In this document: positions 18,342 through 27,660 of the stretch, piece by piece
How the letters are laid out: each line of letters begins with the position of its first letter
How positions within the stretch are numbered: the stretch's first letter is position 1
NCBI RefSeq assembly: GCF_023715465.1
Contig: NZ_JAMBOE010000010.1
Location: forward strand, 1-64,000
Source: Paenibacillus macerans
GTDB lineage: Bacteria; Bacillota; Bacilli; Paenibacillales; Paenibacillaceae
Direction of reading: 5' to 3'
DNA: 64,000 nucleotides
The notes under the pieces: generated by a model
Databases searched by the model: none
What the model saw: only the letters and a program-made list of their open reading frames with translations
What the model was told of the DNA's origin: nothing
Position numbers and translations under genes: made by a program

Positions 18342-18692
18342 TTATGATTTTTCCTTATTTTGCTGTTCCCTCAAATAGTTATCCAAATTGTCGAACCTGT
18401 CTTCCATAACGCGCCGGAAGGATTGCACCCAAGCATCCAGCGCTTGGAAGGGCTCGGGCCGGAGCTTGTAAATCCGGCGATTGCCTTCAGCTTTCATTTC
18501 CAATATTCCGCCTTCGCTAAGTATCTTCAAATGCTTCGAGGTTTGGGGCTGACGAAGTCCCAGCCGGCCGGCGATTTCACCCACAGTCAAGGGACCTGCG
18601 CGCAAAAGTTCGACAATCGCCAAACGGTTTGGTTCGGCTAAAATGCTCATCATCATCGACTTGTCCATGCCCGGATTGTTTTTCCTTGACAT
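18342..18692 (-). CDS. ArsR-family winged-helix repressor
   Basis: 116 residues. The winged HTH is clear (ILAEPNRLAIVELLRAGPLTVGEIAGRLGLRQPQTSKHLKIL, then GNRRIYKL wing). No cysteine metal ligands are visible, so it is probably a non-metal member that regulates its own operon with the SRPBCC gene. The ATG at 18692 is preferred over GTG 18701 because GAGGTG lies seven bases upstream of it. Confidence 0.85.
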   Translation of the reverse strand: MSRKNNPGMDKSMMMSILAEPNRLAIVELLRAGPLTVGEIAGRLGLRQPQTSKHLKILSEGGILEMKAEGNRRIYKLRPEPFQALDAWVQSFRRVMEDRFDNLDNYLREQQNKEKS

Positions 18693-18941
18693 GCCGTTCA
18701 CCTCATCAAGGGATACTTACTTGATATCGCCTCACTCCTTTATCGTCAAAGTTTTCTTTCGGCGATTTAAATATACACCATTAGGAATATTCCTGTAAAG
18801 GAATATTCAAAAAATTTTTTTGACCAGCATCAATTGGGAACTTTTTAACTGATACAACCGTTAGTTAGGATGTGATCGCGGCTAGAGAGGTAACCAGAAT
18901 ATAGTATAATGAATACACAGCGCACAAAGGGAGGAACTTCT

Positions 18942-19256
18942 GTGAGAAATCGCTTAATTGGTTCCGTCTGCATTGCCGTTGGGGTAGTCGTGTTTGCCAT
19001 CCACCTTTTTCACTCTCCTGAAGAGCAGCAGGTGTATGTCTATCCGCCTGACGCAAAGGAGGAGGCTATTCATGAGGTAATCCAGTCTTCAAATAGTCAA
19101 CTGATTGTGAATGGTTGCTCGATCCCCCATAAAACCGTTTCAAAAGAAATATCCCAAGCCGAAGCTAAAAAAATGCGCGAAGAAGCTGGGTATTCTTCCG
19201 AAGGAGTAACCGGAGGAGTCATTGTGGAGTTTGAGGAAACCGGTCCTTGTTCATGA
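18942..19256 (+). CDS. Small membrane-anchored protein of unknown function
   Basis: 104 residues. One N-terminal transmembrane segment (LIGSVCIAVGVVVFAIHLF) is followed by a charged extracytoplasmic domain with two cysteines (NGCSIPH and a C-terminal PCS). GGGAGG lies before the GTG at 18942, and TATAAT at 18905-18910 supplies a -10 element. I do not recognise a family. It is monocistronic. Confidence 0.6.
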   Translation: MRNRLIGSVCIAVGVVVFAIHLFHSPEEQQVYVYPPDAKEEAIHEVIQSSNSQLIVNGCSIPHKTVSKEISQAEAKKMREEAGYSSEGVTGGVIVEFEETGPCS

Positions 19257-19706
19257 ACAAAGATTGAAACACTAAAAAGCATTGTCCGTGGCCGACACAC
19301 AACACCTCTCTACATTTCAAATCCATGAGCACACTATAATCAAGTATGGCTGCACTACTTTTTGGGGTAGCACCAGTGAAGCTAACACCACCAGCAAAGC
19401 AGATGTTATTATATGGAAAACTCCAGGCCGTCCATCTTCCCATAAAAAACGATAAACTCGGCTGCAGGCCTTAACCAAATCTGTCCTGGTGTGACCCCTA
19501 ACGGACCTGAATGACCTTAATCGTCCATTTCCCGGATATTTCCCGCTCTAACGGACTCACCTGTCCTTATCTGGCTCCAAACGAGGTGATTGGGGCTAAT
19601 TTGGCGGAAATAAGGTCATCTCGGTCCGTTACATTTTTTGTTCCACTGTTTTGGAACAAATAGCGTTCCTCAGGTCCGTTAGCGCCGGCTGATAAAAAAA
19701 GTCGGC
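19257..19706. repeat. Intergenic region with TAACGGAC / GTCCGTTA repeats
   Basis: No supported gene. TAACGGAC occurs at 19499 and 19549 and its complement at 19624 and 19674, so that the ~180-base block has two direct and two inverted copies and could fold on itself. Its right end (GGAACAAATAGCG..TCCGTTAG, 19648-19682) repeats the sequence at 3685-3721. A 74-codon minus-strand frame at 19219-19443 has no ribosome site and no recognisable similarity. Confidence 0.55.
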
Positions 19707-20120
19707 TTACTCCGTAATTTGAAGCTTCGTATCCTTCTCGATGAGCTCGGCTTTATTTCCCGCATCATGCTTCTCATTCTCCATATAATAGTCCTGCAAT
19801 TCATCTTCGGTTGTACCTTCCGCCAAAGGTACCTGGTTGCGGTAGGCTGAGCGGCAGAGCACATGGGCGGCCACCGGGGCGGTCAAGAATACAAAGAAGA
19901 TCCCCAAGATGAGGCGGATGCTGAAGTAGCCGTCGGTAATGATGAAATACAGCAAGGTGCCGACGAGCGCGCACAGCACGCCAAGCGTAGAACTTTTAGA
20001 TGCAGCATGAGACCTGGTATACACATCGGGCAAACGGACTATGCCAATCGCGCTGATCAAGCTGACCACTGCCCCGAATAGAATAAGGACTGCTCCGACG
20101 ACTTCACCGCTTCCGCTCAA
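19707..20120 (-). CDS. mrpG: Na+/H+ antiporter subunit MrpG
   Basis: About 137 residues with three membrane helices and the family signature GIVRLPDVYTRSHAASKSSTLG. Last of the seven mrp genes. The C-terminus (about 40 charged residues after CRSAYRN) is longer than the usual ~120-residue subunit. The TTG at 20120 sits eight bases after AGAGG and is my choice; GTG 20129 overlaps the ribosome site. Confidence 0.9.
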   Translation of the reverse strand: MSGSGEVVGAVLILFGAVVSLISAIGIVRLPDVYTRSHAASKSSTLGVLCALVGTLLYFIITDGYFSIRLILGIFFVFLTAPVAAHVLCRSAYRNQVPLAEGTTEDELQDYYMENEKHDAGNKAELIEKDTKLQITE

Positions 20121-20385
20121 TGACAACACCTCTTTCTATAAATCGGGCAAAAGCGACAGTGCCTATAAACGACAAGATCCCGATCAGCAAAATAAGATCA
20201 AAAAAGGCATGGGTGTGCATTAATACGGAGAACACGCCGATACTGGCGATGAGATTAATCCCGATCGTATCCAACGCCTGAACGCGATCGGCACCGGACG
20301 GCCCCTTTACCACCCGATATAAATTGGCCAGGATCGCCAGCATTAAGATACATAGAGCGATGACCATCATTGTCTCGAAGATCAT
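20104..20385 (-). CDS. mrpF: Na+/H+ antiporter subunit MrpF
   Basis: 93 residues, three membrane helices, with GPSGADRVQALDTIGINLIA, the conserved cytoplasmic loop of MrpF/PhaF. It overlaps mrpE by four bases (ATGA) and the start of mrpG, so the genes are translationally coupled. Confidence 0.93.
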   Translation of the reverse strand: MIFETMMVIALCILMLAILANLYRVVKGPSGADRVQALDTIGINLIASIGVFSVLMHTHAFFDLILLIGILSFIGTVAFARFIERGVVIERKR

Positions 20386-20861
20386 TTTCTCGTCACATCC
20401 TTTATCGCTTTTTCAAATACGGATTTTGACTTTAATACGGCTTCTTTGGACTCCGGCATATTCAGCCCGTGAATGTACAGCACCTTGGAATCGGAGCTCA
20501 GCTCCATTACGACCGAGCCTGGCGTGAGGCAAATCAGCAAGGAGAGGAGCGTAATTTCCAAATCCCCCTCCAAATCCGTCTCCACCTTGAAAATTCCCGG
20601 CTTCACATCGAGTTTGGGACGGAGGACATGCTTCACGACCATCATCGAAGAAATAATCAACTCATTGATAAACAGCACAAACAGCTTGCCGATTGCAGCC
20701 AGCGTAAACACATAAAACGGGCTTTTAAAGAACCGGCGCATGCACAGTAAAATAAACACTCCGACAAAGTAACCGCTGATAAAGTTCAGTACGCTCACTT
20801 CATCCTGCAGAAACATCCATAAGCAAGCGATAAATATGTTGAGAAGCACCTGAACGGGCAT
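20382..20861 (-). CDS. mrpE: Na+/H+ antiporter subunit MrpE
   Basis: 159 residues with N-terminal membrane helices (NIFIACLWMFLQDEVSVLNFISGYFVG) and the conserved LLSLLICLTPGSVVMELSSDSKVLYIHGL segment. Required for assembly of the Mrp complex in Bacillus. Confidence 0.93.
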   Translation of the reverse strand: MPVQVLLNIFIACLWMFLQDEVSVLNFISGYFVGVFILLCMRRFFKSPFYVFTLAAIGKLFVLFINELIISSMMVVKHVLRPKLDVKPGIFKVETDLEGDLEITLLSLLICLTPGSVVMELSSDSKVLYIHGLNMPESKEAVLKSKSVFEKAIKDVTRK

Positions 20862-20875
20862 GGCTGTCTCCCCCT

Positions 20876-22351
20876 TTATTCAAACACGGCGTCAATATAC
20901 AGATTTGGATTCAGCAATTCCTCGGCAGCTTGGGCCACATACCCCGCAAGCCCTTCGGCGCCGATTCCCAAGGCAAGACTGGCAATAGTCAAAAGAGCAA
21001 TCGGCAACAGCAAACCCTTCGCCGTCCCCTTTTCCTCCTCTTCACTTAAGAGCCGGTCGCCCCAAAACGCATTCATGAACATTTTGATCATGGAATATAA
21101 AATGCACAAGCTGGCCAGCAGCCCGACCGCCCCCAGCCAGAAATAACCGGACGCAAAGGCGCCTTGCGTAATAAATACTTTACCAAGAAAGCCGCTTAAC
21201 GGCGGAATACCTACCATGGACAGCGCGGCGATGAAGAACATCCAGCCCAGCTGGGGATGAACACGGATCACCCCACCGGAATCCTTTAGATTACTTGTTC
21301 CGGTCAGATGAATAATCGTGCCGCCGATCAAAAAGACGAGCGCCTTGATCACCATATCGTGAATCAAATAATAGATGGAACCCATCATGCCGGTAGGTGT
21401 GAACGAGACAAGCCCAAGCATAATAAAGCCGACACTGAGGACCACATTGTAGGTTAATATTTTGCGCAAATCCCAATAACCGATCGCTCCGAGTCCGCCC
21501 AGAACCATCGTGGCGGCAGCGAGTATCCCTATAAACAGATGGGTGATCTGCGGCTCATGATAAAAGATGAGCGTAAACATCCGAAAAATCGCATAAATCC
21601 CCACCTTGGTGAGCAAGGCCGCAAAGATAGCCGCGATCGCCGTCGGCGGCACACTGTAGGAGCCCGGCAGCCAGAAATAAAGCAGCAGCCCCGCCTTTAA
21701 AGCAAAGACAATGAGGAACAGAAACGCAACCGTTGTAATGAGTCCATCCTGGCCGACCTCAGCGATCCGGACCGATAAGTGGGCGAGGTTCAATGTGCCT
21801 GTGATCGAGTATAAATAAGCTACGCCCATCAGGAAAAAGGCGGATGAAATGATGTTCGTAAAAATATATTTGAGCGACTCGCGCAGCTGCCTTTTGGTGC
21901 CGCCCAAGCTGATCATGACATAAGAAGCAAACAGAAACACTTCAAAAAAGACATATAAATTAAACAAGTCCCCCGTTAAAAACGAGCCGTTAACCCCCGT
22001 GACCAAAAACAAAAACAGCGGATAAAAATATAGCTTCTCCTGTCTTCGGCCAATTGACGGAAAGGCATAAAGCAGACAACCTGCCGAGACCACCGAGGTG
22101 GCGAGCAGCAGCAGAGCGCTAAACATGTCGCCAACAAAGCTGATGCCATACGGCGCTTCCCAACCGCCCAACTGCAGGGTCTGAATCCCGTCATTTCTGA
22201 TTTGATTCATCAATAAAACGGAGATGACGCCCGTAGCCAGCAATGCAGCCAGACTAAGAACCTTTTGAAGCTGAATCTTTTTCTGAAAAATAATGAGCAC
22301 CATTCCCGTGAGCAGAGGGATGACGACTGGAGTAATTAATAAGTTATTCAT
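20876..22351 (-). CDS. mrpD: Na+/H+ antiporter subunit MrpD
   Basis: About 491 residues, a NuoL/M/N-like proton-channel subunit with some 14 helices. FVFFEVFLFASYVMISLG and the Lys-containing ALKAGLLLYFWLPGSYSVPPTAIAAIFAALLTKVGIYA motif are typical, including the proton-path Glu and Lys. ATG 22351 has better ribosome spacing than ATG 22357. It overlaps mrpC. Confidence 0.93.
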   Translation of the reverse strand: MNNLLITPVVIPLLTGMVLIIFQKKIQLQKVLSLAALLATGVISVLLMNQIRNDGIQTLQLGGWEAPYGISFVGDMFSALLLLATSVVSAGCLLYAFPSIGRRQEKLYFYPLFLFLVTGVNGSFLTGDLFNLYVFFEVFLFASYVMISLGGTKRQLRESLKYIFTNIISSAFFLMGVAYLYSITGTLNLAHLSVRIAEVGQDGLITTVAFLFLIVFALKAGLLLYFWLPGSYSVPPTAIAAIFAALLTKVGIYAIFRMFTLIFYHEPQITHLFIGILAAATMVLGGLGAIGYWDLRKILTYNVVLSVGFIMLGLVSFTPTGMMGSIYYLIHDMVIKALVFLIGGTIIHLTGTSNLKDSGGVIRVHPQLGWMFFIAALSMVGIPPLSGFLGKVFITQGAFASGYFWLGAVGLLASLCILYSMIKMFMNAFWGDRLLSEEEEKGTAKGLLLPIALLTIASLALGIGAEGLAGYVAQAAEELLNPNLYIDAVFE

Positions 22352-22685
22352 CCTCATTTCCCCTTAATTGGTCCATATCATCCGTCCCGTGGCTTTGATA
22401 GGCACGGTAACATAAAACTAATACTAGCGCGGTGACCGCAAAATTAATGACGATCGCCGTTAAAATCAAGGCTTGGGGGATCGCATCCGTGAAACCTGCT
22501 GTTGTTTTCTCATGAAGAAGGGGAGGCGCCCCGGTTTTTAAACCGCCGGAAGTAATCAGCAATAAGTTCACGGCATGGCCAATAATCGATGATCCCAATA
22601 CAATCCGCAGCAGCCGCCGCGATAAAATCAAATAGGTTCCGACCGATACCAAAATGCCGACCAGGATTACGATTAATGTCTCCAT
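22344..22685 (-). CDS. mrpC: Na+/H+ antiporter subunit MrpC
   Basis: 113 residues, NuoK-like, three helices, with LGSSIIGHAVNLLLITSGG and ADAIPQALILTAIVINFAVTA-type sequence (here TDAIPQALILTAIVINFAVT). Follows mrpB by two bases. Confidence 0.93.
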   Translation of the reverse strand: METLIVILVGILVSVGTYLILSRRLLRIVLGSSIIGHAVNLLLITSGGLKTGAPPLLHEKTTAGFTDAIPQALILTAIVINFAVTALVLVLCYRAYQSHGTDDMDQLRGNEDE

Positions 22686-22686
22686 A

Positions 22687-23109
22687 TCAGCGGTCCTCGC
22701 TTATCCCTAAAATAATAACGACCGCGGTGCCTATCACAGCCAAAGCGACTCCCGTATCGAAAATCATCGCGGAAGCCAGTTCCGTATCCCCAAAAATCGG
22801 CAGGTCGACATGCCCGAAGATTTGGAATAAAAACGGTTTGCCGAATATGGCTCCCGCCATCCCCGTTCCGACAGCAATCAACACGCCGATGGCCGCGAGC
22901 TTCTTGAAATCGACGCGGATATTTTCCCGCACCTTCTCGATGCCGAAAGAAAGATACAGCAGAACAACCGCCGCCGCCGTGCTCAGCCCCCCGATGAATC
23001 CGCCGCCCGGCTGATGATGACCATTCAGAAATAGGTAGATGGAAAAGGTAAAAATGATGACCACCGCTACCCGGGTTACACTTTTCAGAATCACATTATT
23101 CGGTTTCAT
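22687..23109 (-). CDS. mrpB: Na+/H+ antiporter subunit MrpB
   Basis: 140 residues, four helices, with NGHHQPGGGFIGGLSTAAAVVL, the conserved MrpB motif. GGGAGG places the start at ATG 23109, which overlaps the end of mrpA by 14 bases. Confidence 0.93.
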   Translation of the reverse strand: MKPNNVILKSVTRVAVVIIFTFSIYLFLNGHHQPGGGFIGGLSTAAAVVLLYLSFGIEKVRENIRVDFKKLAAIGVLIAVGTGMAGAIFGKPFLFQIFGHVDLPIFGDTELASAMIFDTGVALAVIGTAVVIILGISEDR

Positions 23110-25573
23110 CTTGCTCCCTCCCAAAAGCTTTGTGAGCGCTACTTCCTGAATCGGCTTCGGACAAAGCTCGCTTCGGAAGCATGGGCTCTTTGGAACGCTG
23201 ATGGATCAGGATATATACCCCCAATCCGGCAATGGTTAATACGGATATTTCCAGCATCGTATCAAAGCCGCGGAAATCCACCAAGATCGCGTTGACGATA
23301 TTTTTGGCCCCTGCCAGCTCATAGGCATTTTCAAAAAACGAGGAAATGGACGCGAACAATTTATGACCGTTTGCGGATAACGCCAACACCGTCACCGTCA
23401 GCCCCACAGCCACCGAGATGATTAGATTCGTTAATTTGAAAGGAATCCGTTCGATGTCCTTCGCAAGCTTCGGCAGATGATAGAAGCACAGCAAGAACAG
23501 CACCGTGGTCACGGTCTCCACCACCATTTGGGTCAAGGCCAGATCGGGCGCCCGGAAGATGACAAAAAACATGGAAACCATATAACCTAACGCCCCCAAG
23601 GCGACGATAGCCACGATCCGATGGCTGGTTAACAACACGGTTAACGCGGCGATGATCATCCCGATCACAAGCCCGGCATCAAAAACACTAATACTAGCGT
23701 TATTGGAGAAATCGAACCGGATCCCGTAGAACAGCAGCAGCGAACCCATTAGCAAAATGGAGAAAAACGCAAAAATGTAGATCAGATAATGCCGCAGCGA
23801 ACCTGTCATATAGCGGTTTGTCAGCGCGGCCGAGAGCTTTTCCGTACCCCGTAAGGTCTGATTGTATAAATGATTCAGCGTGAGCCGCTGCGGATAATTT
23901 CGCACGGCCTTGATCCACCGCTTTGCGGTTTTGAATAGAAAGATGCCGACAGCCACGACCCCAATCGTCATGAGCAATTCCATATTCAGTCCATGCCACG
24001 CGCTGATTTTCAGATCGTAGGCGGAAACGGACATCGTCGGCAAAACCGCGGTTAGTGCGGGGGCAAGAATATATTTGCCCAAAACATTCGGGAAGAAGAA
24101 AATGAGGATCACAAGCAAGCCCAATACGAGGGGTGAAATCAGCATCCCATAAGGCGCCTCATGCACTTCTCGCGTCAGCTTTTCCGAGCGGAATCTTCCA
24201 CCAAAGGTTTTGAATACGAAAATCATGCAATATACGAAAGTAAAAATGCTGGCCACCCAAGCGATGATCGGGAACGCCAAGCCGATGTTGCCCAAACCGA
24301 AAATACCGGCATGGGATACTTCCGTCACAGCCCCAAAGAACATTTCTTTGCTCAAAAAACCGTTAAACGGCGGCAACCCCGCCATCGAAAAGGCGCCGAT
24401 CAAAGCGATCGTAAACGTAATCGGCATCACCTGCATCAACCCGCCCAAATAGCGGATATCCCGTCTGCCTGTCTCGTGGTCAATAATGCCGACGACCATA
24501 AATAAGCTTCCTTTAAAGGTGGAGTGATTAAACAGATGGAATAAGGCGGCAAATGTGGCCACCGTAAAGACGGTGCCGCTCTCGCCGGGTCCAAAATAGA
24601 CCGCTAAAGAACCAACCCCAAGCAGGCTCATGATCATTCCCAACTGGCTGATGGTCGAGTAAGCCAACAACGACTTCAGATCGGTCTGTTTCGGCGCCGT
24701 CAAAGAACCGTAAAGCAGCGTAATGATGCCGATTCCGGCCACAAACCAAAACCACACGGCACTGCCGCCAAAAATCGGAGTCATCCGGGCCACCAAATAA
24801 ATGCCGGCTTTGACCATCGTTGCGGAGTGGAGGTAACTGCTCACTGGAGTTGGCGCCTCCATCGCATCCGGCAGCCAAATGCCAAACGGGAATTGCGCCG
24901 ATTTCGTAAAGGCTCCCAGCAAAATACATAACATGGCGGGAATAAACAAGGCATGGCCTTGGATCATGTCCACATTCGCCATAAGCTCCCGAATGCTGTA
25001 GGTATCTCCGATGATGATCAGCATAATAAATCCGGCCAGCATGCCAAATCCGCCAAGGACGGTAATCAATAACGACTTTAAGGCGCCTTGACGGGAGCTC
25101 TGGCGCTCGTACCAATAGGAAATCAATAAGAAGGAAGAGACGCTGGTCAATTCCCAAAATCCATACAGGACTAATAGGTGATCAGAAAATACTAATCCCA
25201 GCATGGCCCCCATAAACATGAGCAAGTAAACGTAGAAATTATGCAGCGCCTCACGGATTTTGGACATATAAAAAATAGAATAGATAATAACTAAGGTACC
25301 GACACCGGAAATGAGCAGGCCAAACAATAAACCAAGCCCATCCACGTACGAGGTAATATTGATGTTAAAGGACGGGATCCAGGACAATGTGTATTTGTAG
25401 GTTTCCCCAGCGGCAACATGGGGTATATATTGTAATAAATAGATAAAGATAGCTAAAGGCACGAGCAGAACGAACCAGCCCGTATGCACTTGACGATTCA
25501 AATACTTATACAGAAAGGGAACCGCAAGTGCACTGATCAACGGAAGAAACATGAAGGTAAAGAATGTAGCCAA
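23096..25573 (-). CDS. mrpA: Na+/H+ antiporter subunit MrpA
   Basis: About 825 residues, the usual size of MrpA, combining a NuoL-like core (FYGFWELTSVSSFLLISYWY, TKSAQFPFGIWLPDAMEAPTPVSSYLHSATMVKAGIYL with the functional Glu, Lys and His residues) and a C-terminal NuoJ-like extension (RAPDLALTQMVVETVTTVLFLLCFYHL). First gene of the complete mrpABCDEFG operon. The complex exports Na+ in exchange for protons and supports alkali and salt tolerance. GGAGG spacing favours TTG 25573 over GTG 25579. Confidence 0.93.
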   Translation of the reverse strand: MATFFTFMFLPLISALAVPFLYKYLNRQVHTGWFVLLVPLAIFIYLLQYIPHVAAGETYKYTLSWIPSFNINITSYVDGLGLLFGLLISGVGTLVIIYSIFYMSKIREALHNFYVYLLMFMGAMLGLVFSDHLLVLYGFWELTSVSSFLLISYWYERQSSRQGALKSLLITVLGGFGMLAGFIMLIIIGDTYSIRELMANVDMIQGHALFIPAMLCILLGAFTKSAQFPFGIWLPDAMEAPTPVSSYLHSATMVKAGIYLVARMTPIFGGSAVWFWFVAGIGIITLLYGSLTAPKQTDLKSLLAYSTISQLGMIMSLLGVGSLAVYFGPGESGTVFTVATFAALFHLFNHSTFKGSLFMVVGIIDHETGRRDIRYLGGLMQVMPITFTIALIGAFSMAGLPPFNGFLSKEMFFGAVTEVSHAGIFGLGNIGLAFPIIAWVASIFTFVYCMIFVFKTFGGRFRSEKLTREVHEAPYGMLISPLVLGLLVILIFFFPNVLGKYILAPALTAVLPTMSVSAYDLKISAWHGLNMELLMTIGVVAVGIFLFKTAKRWIKAVRNYPQRLTLNHLYNQTLRGTEKLSAALTNRYMTGSLRHYLIYIFAFFSILLMGSLLLFYGIRFDFSNNASISVFDAGLVIGMIIAALTVLLTSHRIVAIVALGALGYMVSMFFVIFRAPDLALTQMVVETVTTVLFLLCFYHLPKLAKDIERIPFKLTNLIISVAVGLTVTVLALSANGHKLFASISSFFENAYELAGAKNIVNAILVDFRGFDTMLEISVLTIAGLGVYILIHQRSKEPMLPKRALSEADSGSSAHKAFGREQDETE

Positions 25574-25697
25574 ACGCACCCCTCCTCATATACGAATCTT
25601 GCGGTCTTCAACGATTTGACTCTTTCCGCGACATCCATTATAGTCTTACATAGTTTAGCCCGGCTCTACTATTTAACCTTGAGGTGAAATGCTTAAC

Positions 25698-26381
25698 ATG
25701 GATAACATGAATAATGAATGCATTTTAGTCTGCGTTTATTATGGACCGAACGGCGAAAGACTAATCAAACGCGGTTGTAAGATCGCCAGTATGATGCAAG
25801 CCCCGCTGTATATATTGACCATTGACTCCAAGCCGTTTGATGAATTGGATGCCGAGAAGACTTTTTACATTGAACAATGGAAAGAATGGGCCAACTCCAA
25901 TCCGTCGGCTCAATTTATTATGAAGGACAACGAAAGCCGGCCTGTCTCCAAGGTCATAGCGGAAGTGGCCAGAGCAAAAAATATCACACAGATTATTCTG
26001 GGTCAGACGGCGCAAAGCCGATGGGAACAAATTACGAAGGGATCGATTATTAATTCGTTGGTGCGTGAGATCCCTTTTGTTGACCTGCATATCATTTCGG
26101 TCTCCCGTTATATCCGCGACGGGGAAGGAATGTACCAGCATGGAATCCGCGCTTATTTAATTAAAGATGGGGAACAGTATAAACTAAGCTTCTGTCACGA
26201 GAAAAATACCGAATATGAAGGCATCTTCTTCAAAGAAATCGATACGGATTTCGATAATGGCATTTTCCGTTTTATGAAGGACGCTGAAACGCTGCAGGTC
26301 CCGGTCCATGACGGGATTGTCACCGAATTTAAAAACGTGGATATGAATCCAGCGTTGGATTTGGACGACGCTGACGAATAA
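25698..26381 (+). CDS. KdpD-like universal-stress-domain protein
   Basis: 227 residues. The N-terminal ~120 residues are a Usp-like nucleotide-binding fold close to the Usp domain of KdpD: LVCVYYGPNGERLIKRGCKIA, then ITQIILGQTAQSRWEQITKGSIINSLVREIPFVDLHIISV. The C-terminal ~90 residues are acidic and unrecognised. There is no kinase domain. GAGGTG gives 11 bases to ATG 25698, preferred over ATG 25689. It is divergent from the mrp operon with a 120-base shared promoter region, which suggests a role in cation or osmotic homeostasis. Confidence 0.75.
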   Translation: MDNMNNECILVCVYYGPNGERLIKRGCKIASMMQAPLYILTIDSKPFDELDAEKTFYIEQWKEWANSNPSAQFIMKDNESRPVSKVIAEVARAKNITQIILGQTAQSRWEQITKGSIINSLVREIPFVDLHIISVSRYIRDGEGMYQHGIRAYLIKDGEQYKLSFCHEKNTEYEGIFFKEIDTDFDNGIFRFMKDAETLQVPVHDGIVTEFKNVDMNPALDLDDADE

Positions 26382-26430
26382 GGATTAATAACCGGACGCC
26401 GGCTGTGATCAAGTGAACTGAATTCCGCTA

Positions 26431-26462
26431 CTCTCCGCATGTTTCATGTGGAGAGTTTTTTT
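26431..26462. terminator. Terminator after the Usp-like gene
   Basis: CTCTCCGCAT pairs with ATGTGGAGAG around GTTTC, followed by seven T. It lies between convergent genes. Confidence 0.8.
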
Positions 26463-26483
26463 CATTTCAGAACAAGCATTTTA

Positions 26484-27047
26484 TTATAAATTCACATCCA
26501 CCTTAATTGGCTGCTTCTCGTTCTTATCAATGCCTAAATACTTCAGCGTTTCCGCGGTCGATTGATGATGCAAGATCGACTTTACGATGGAAATGGCAAT
26601 TCCCTTATGATACGCGTGATAACCAAAGGTTTTGCGCAGCGTATGCGTCCCAATTTTCTCCGCTATTCCTACCTCCCTTGCCGAGTGGTTGATAATACGG
26701 TATGCCTGCTGTCGGGTGATCGGACGGCCGTCCTTTTTGGACCGGAATAAATAATCCTCCGCTTTCCAATCGCCGCCGGACAAGTATTCGTTTAATATCT
26801 CCCCGATCTTGCTGTTCAAGTAGTAGGCCTGTTCTTCCCCGGTTCTTTCATCCTGAATATAGAGAAATTCCTTCGCGCCCTGACCGTCCCAAACATCCTG
26901 CACAGTAAGGTTAAGCAATTCGAAAAGACTAATCCCCGTATTAATTCCCAGGACAAAAAGCAATAGGTCCCTGACCGAATGCTTTCTTAGCTCCTCTTTC
27001 ATCGCTTGAATGGTTTCCATGTCTCGAATCGGATGCACATACTGCAC
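26484..27047 (-). CDS. Short tyrosine recombinase lacking the N-terminal domain
   Basis: 187 residues, only the catalytic half of a phage-integrase-type recombinase. Box II is seen in THTLRKTFGYHAYHKG (His-x-x-Arg), then LHHQSTAETLKYLGI (His and the Tyr nucleophile). The first catalytic Arg, normally in TGLRxSEL, appears as Ser in NTGISLFELLNL. This may abolish or change strand cleavage. GTG start with GGAGG eight bases upstream. No att-site pair was found. Short stand-alone members of this type are common in Bacilli. Confidence 0.8.
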   Translation of the reverse strand: MQYVHPIRDMETIQAMKEELRKHSVRDLLLFVLGINTGISLFELLNLTVQDVWDGQGAKEFLYIQDERTGEEQAYYLNSKIGEILNEYLSGGDWKAEDYLFRSKKDGRPITRQQAYRIINHSAREVGIAEKIGTHTLRKTFGYHAYHKGIAISIVKSILHHQSTAETLKYLGIDKNEKQPIKVDVNL

Positions 27048-27066
27048 AAAGGACCCCTCCGGATAT

Positions 27067-27627
27067 GTTACTTAATTATAGATTATCATACATTGAGTAA
27101 CATAACAATTAAAAAAGGAAATTAAATACGAAAAAGGACACCAACGTGATTCAAACGTTAGTGTCCTCAAAAACCAACCAGCCATCGTGTGCATAGAAGA
27201 TCCCTTGTAAAACGTGCCGGTGCCATGATCCTTAAATCGGGCAAGCAACTCGACCGCTTTGCTGCGATTCCGCTCAAACATGGATGCATGGAAGCATGGA
27301 AGCGTCAACGATGAAGGGGACGTCACGATCCGCCGAGGTCAGCTTTCGCCGGGGGCAGCGCATCTACCTTTTGCACCGTAGCCGTTTCGAGCAATGTCTC
27401 AAATCGACGCCAGGTGAGGGGCTGTCTAAAGGGGTCGTGTCTGGGTGTGCCGGTGTGCCGGTGTCCCGGTGTCTCGGTGCCTTGGTGCCTTGGTGTCCCT
27501 GCCTGCAGCCTTTGCACGATTATCCCTTTCGTTCAGAGAGCAGGGGGTGGGGGCTAGAGCAAGGGTTCCCAAAAAAGAGAGAAGAAAAAGAGGGGAGGAA
27601 AAGATTAGGAGGTTCAGGTGAGATTTT
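27067..27627. other. Decayed region with terminator and short GC-rich repeats
   Basis: No intact gene. Minus-strand fragments (FERNRSKAVELLARFKDHG near 27250; FRQPLTWRRFETLLETATV near 27390) sit in different frames separated by stops, as expected of a frameshifted dead gene, but I do not recognise the family. At 27436-27502 a run of GGTGTGCC/GGTGTCTC-like 8-9 bp units forms a small tandem array. Confidence 0.4.
27131..27166 (-). terminator. Hairpin terminator on the minus strand
   Basis: GGACAC..AACGT and ACGTT.GTGTCC form a 12-bp stem around GATTCAA. A run of A on the left becomes a U-run for a minus-strand transcript, so it would end transcription of the decayed gene to its right. Confidence 0.6.
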
Positions 27628-27631
27628 GGGA

Positions 27632-27660
27632 TTGATAAGAGAACGCACGTTTGGTATAAT
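27632..27660 (+). promoter_or_regulatory. SigA-type promoter of the IS1595-like transposase
   Basis: TTGATA at 27632-27637 and TATAAT at 27655-27660 with exactly 17 bases between. It lies 52 bases upstream of the transposase start codon. Confidence 0.75.

Noticed and set aside
19219-19443. 74-codon minus-strand frame overlapping the end of the small membrane protein gene
   Set aside because: No ribosome site and no recognisable similarity; it overlaps the better supported gene at 18942-19256.
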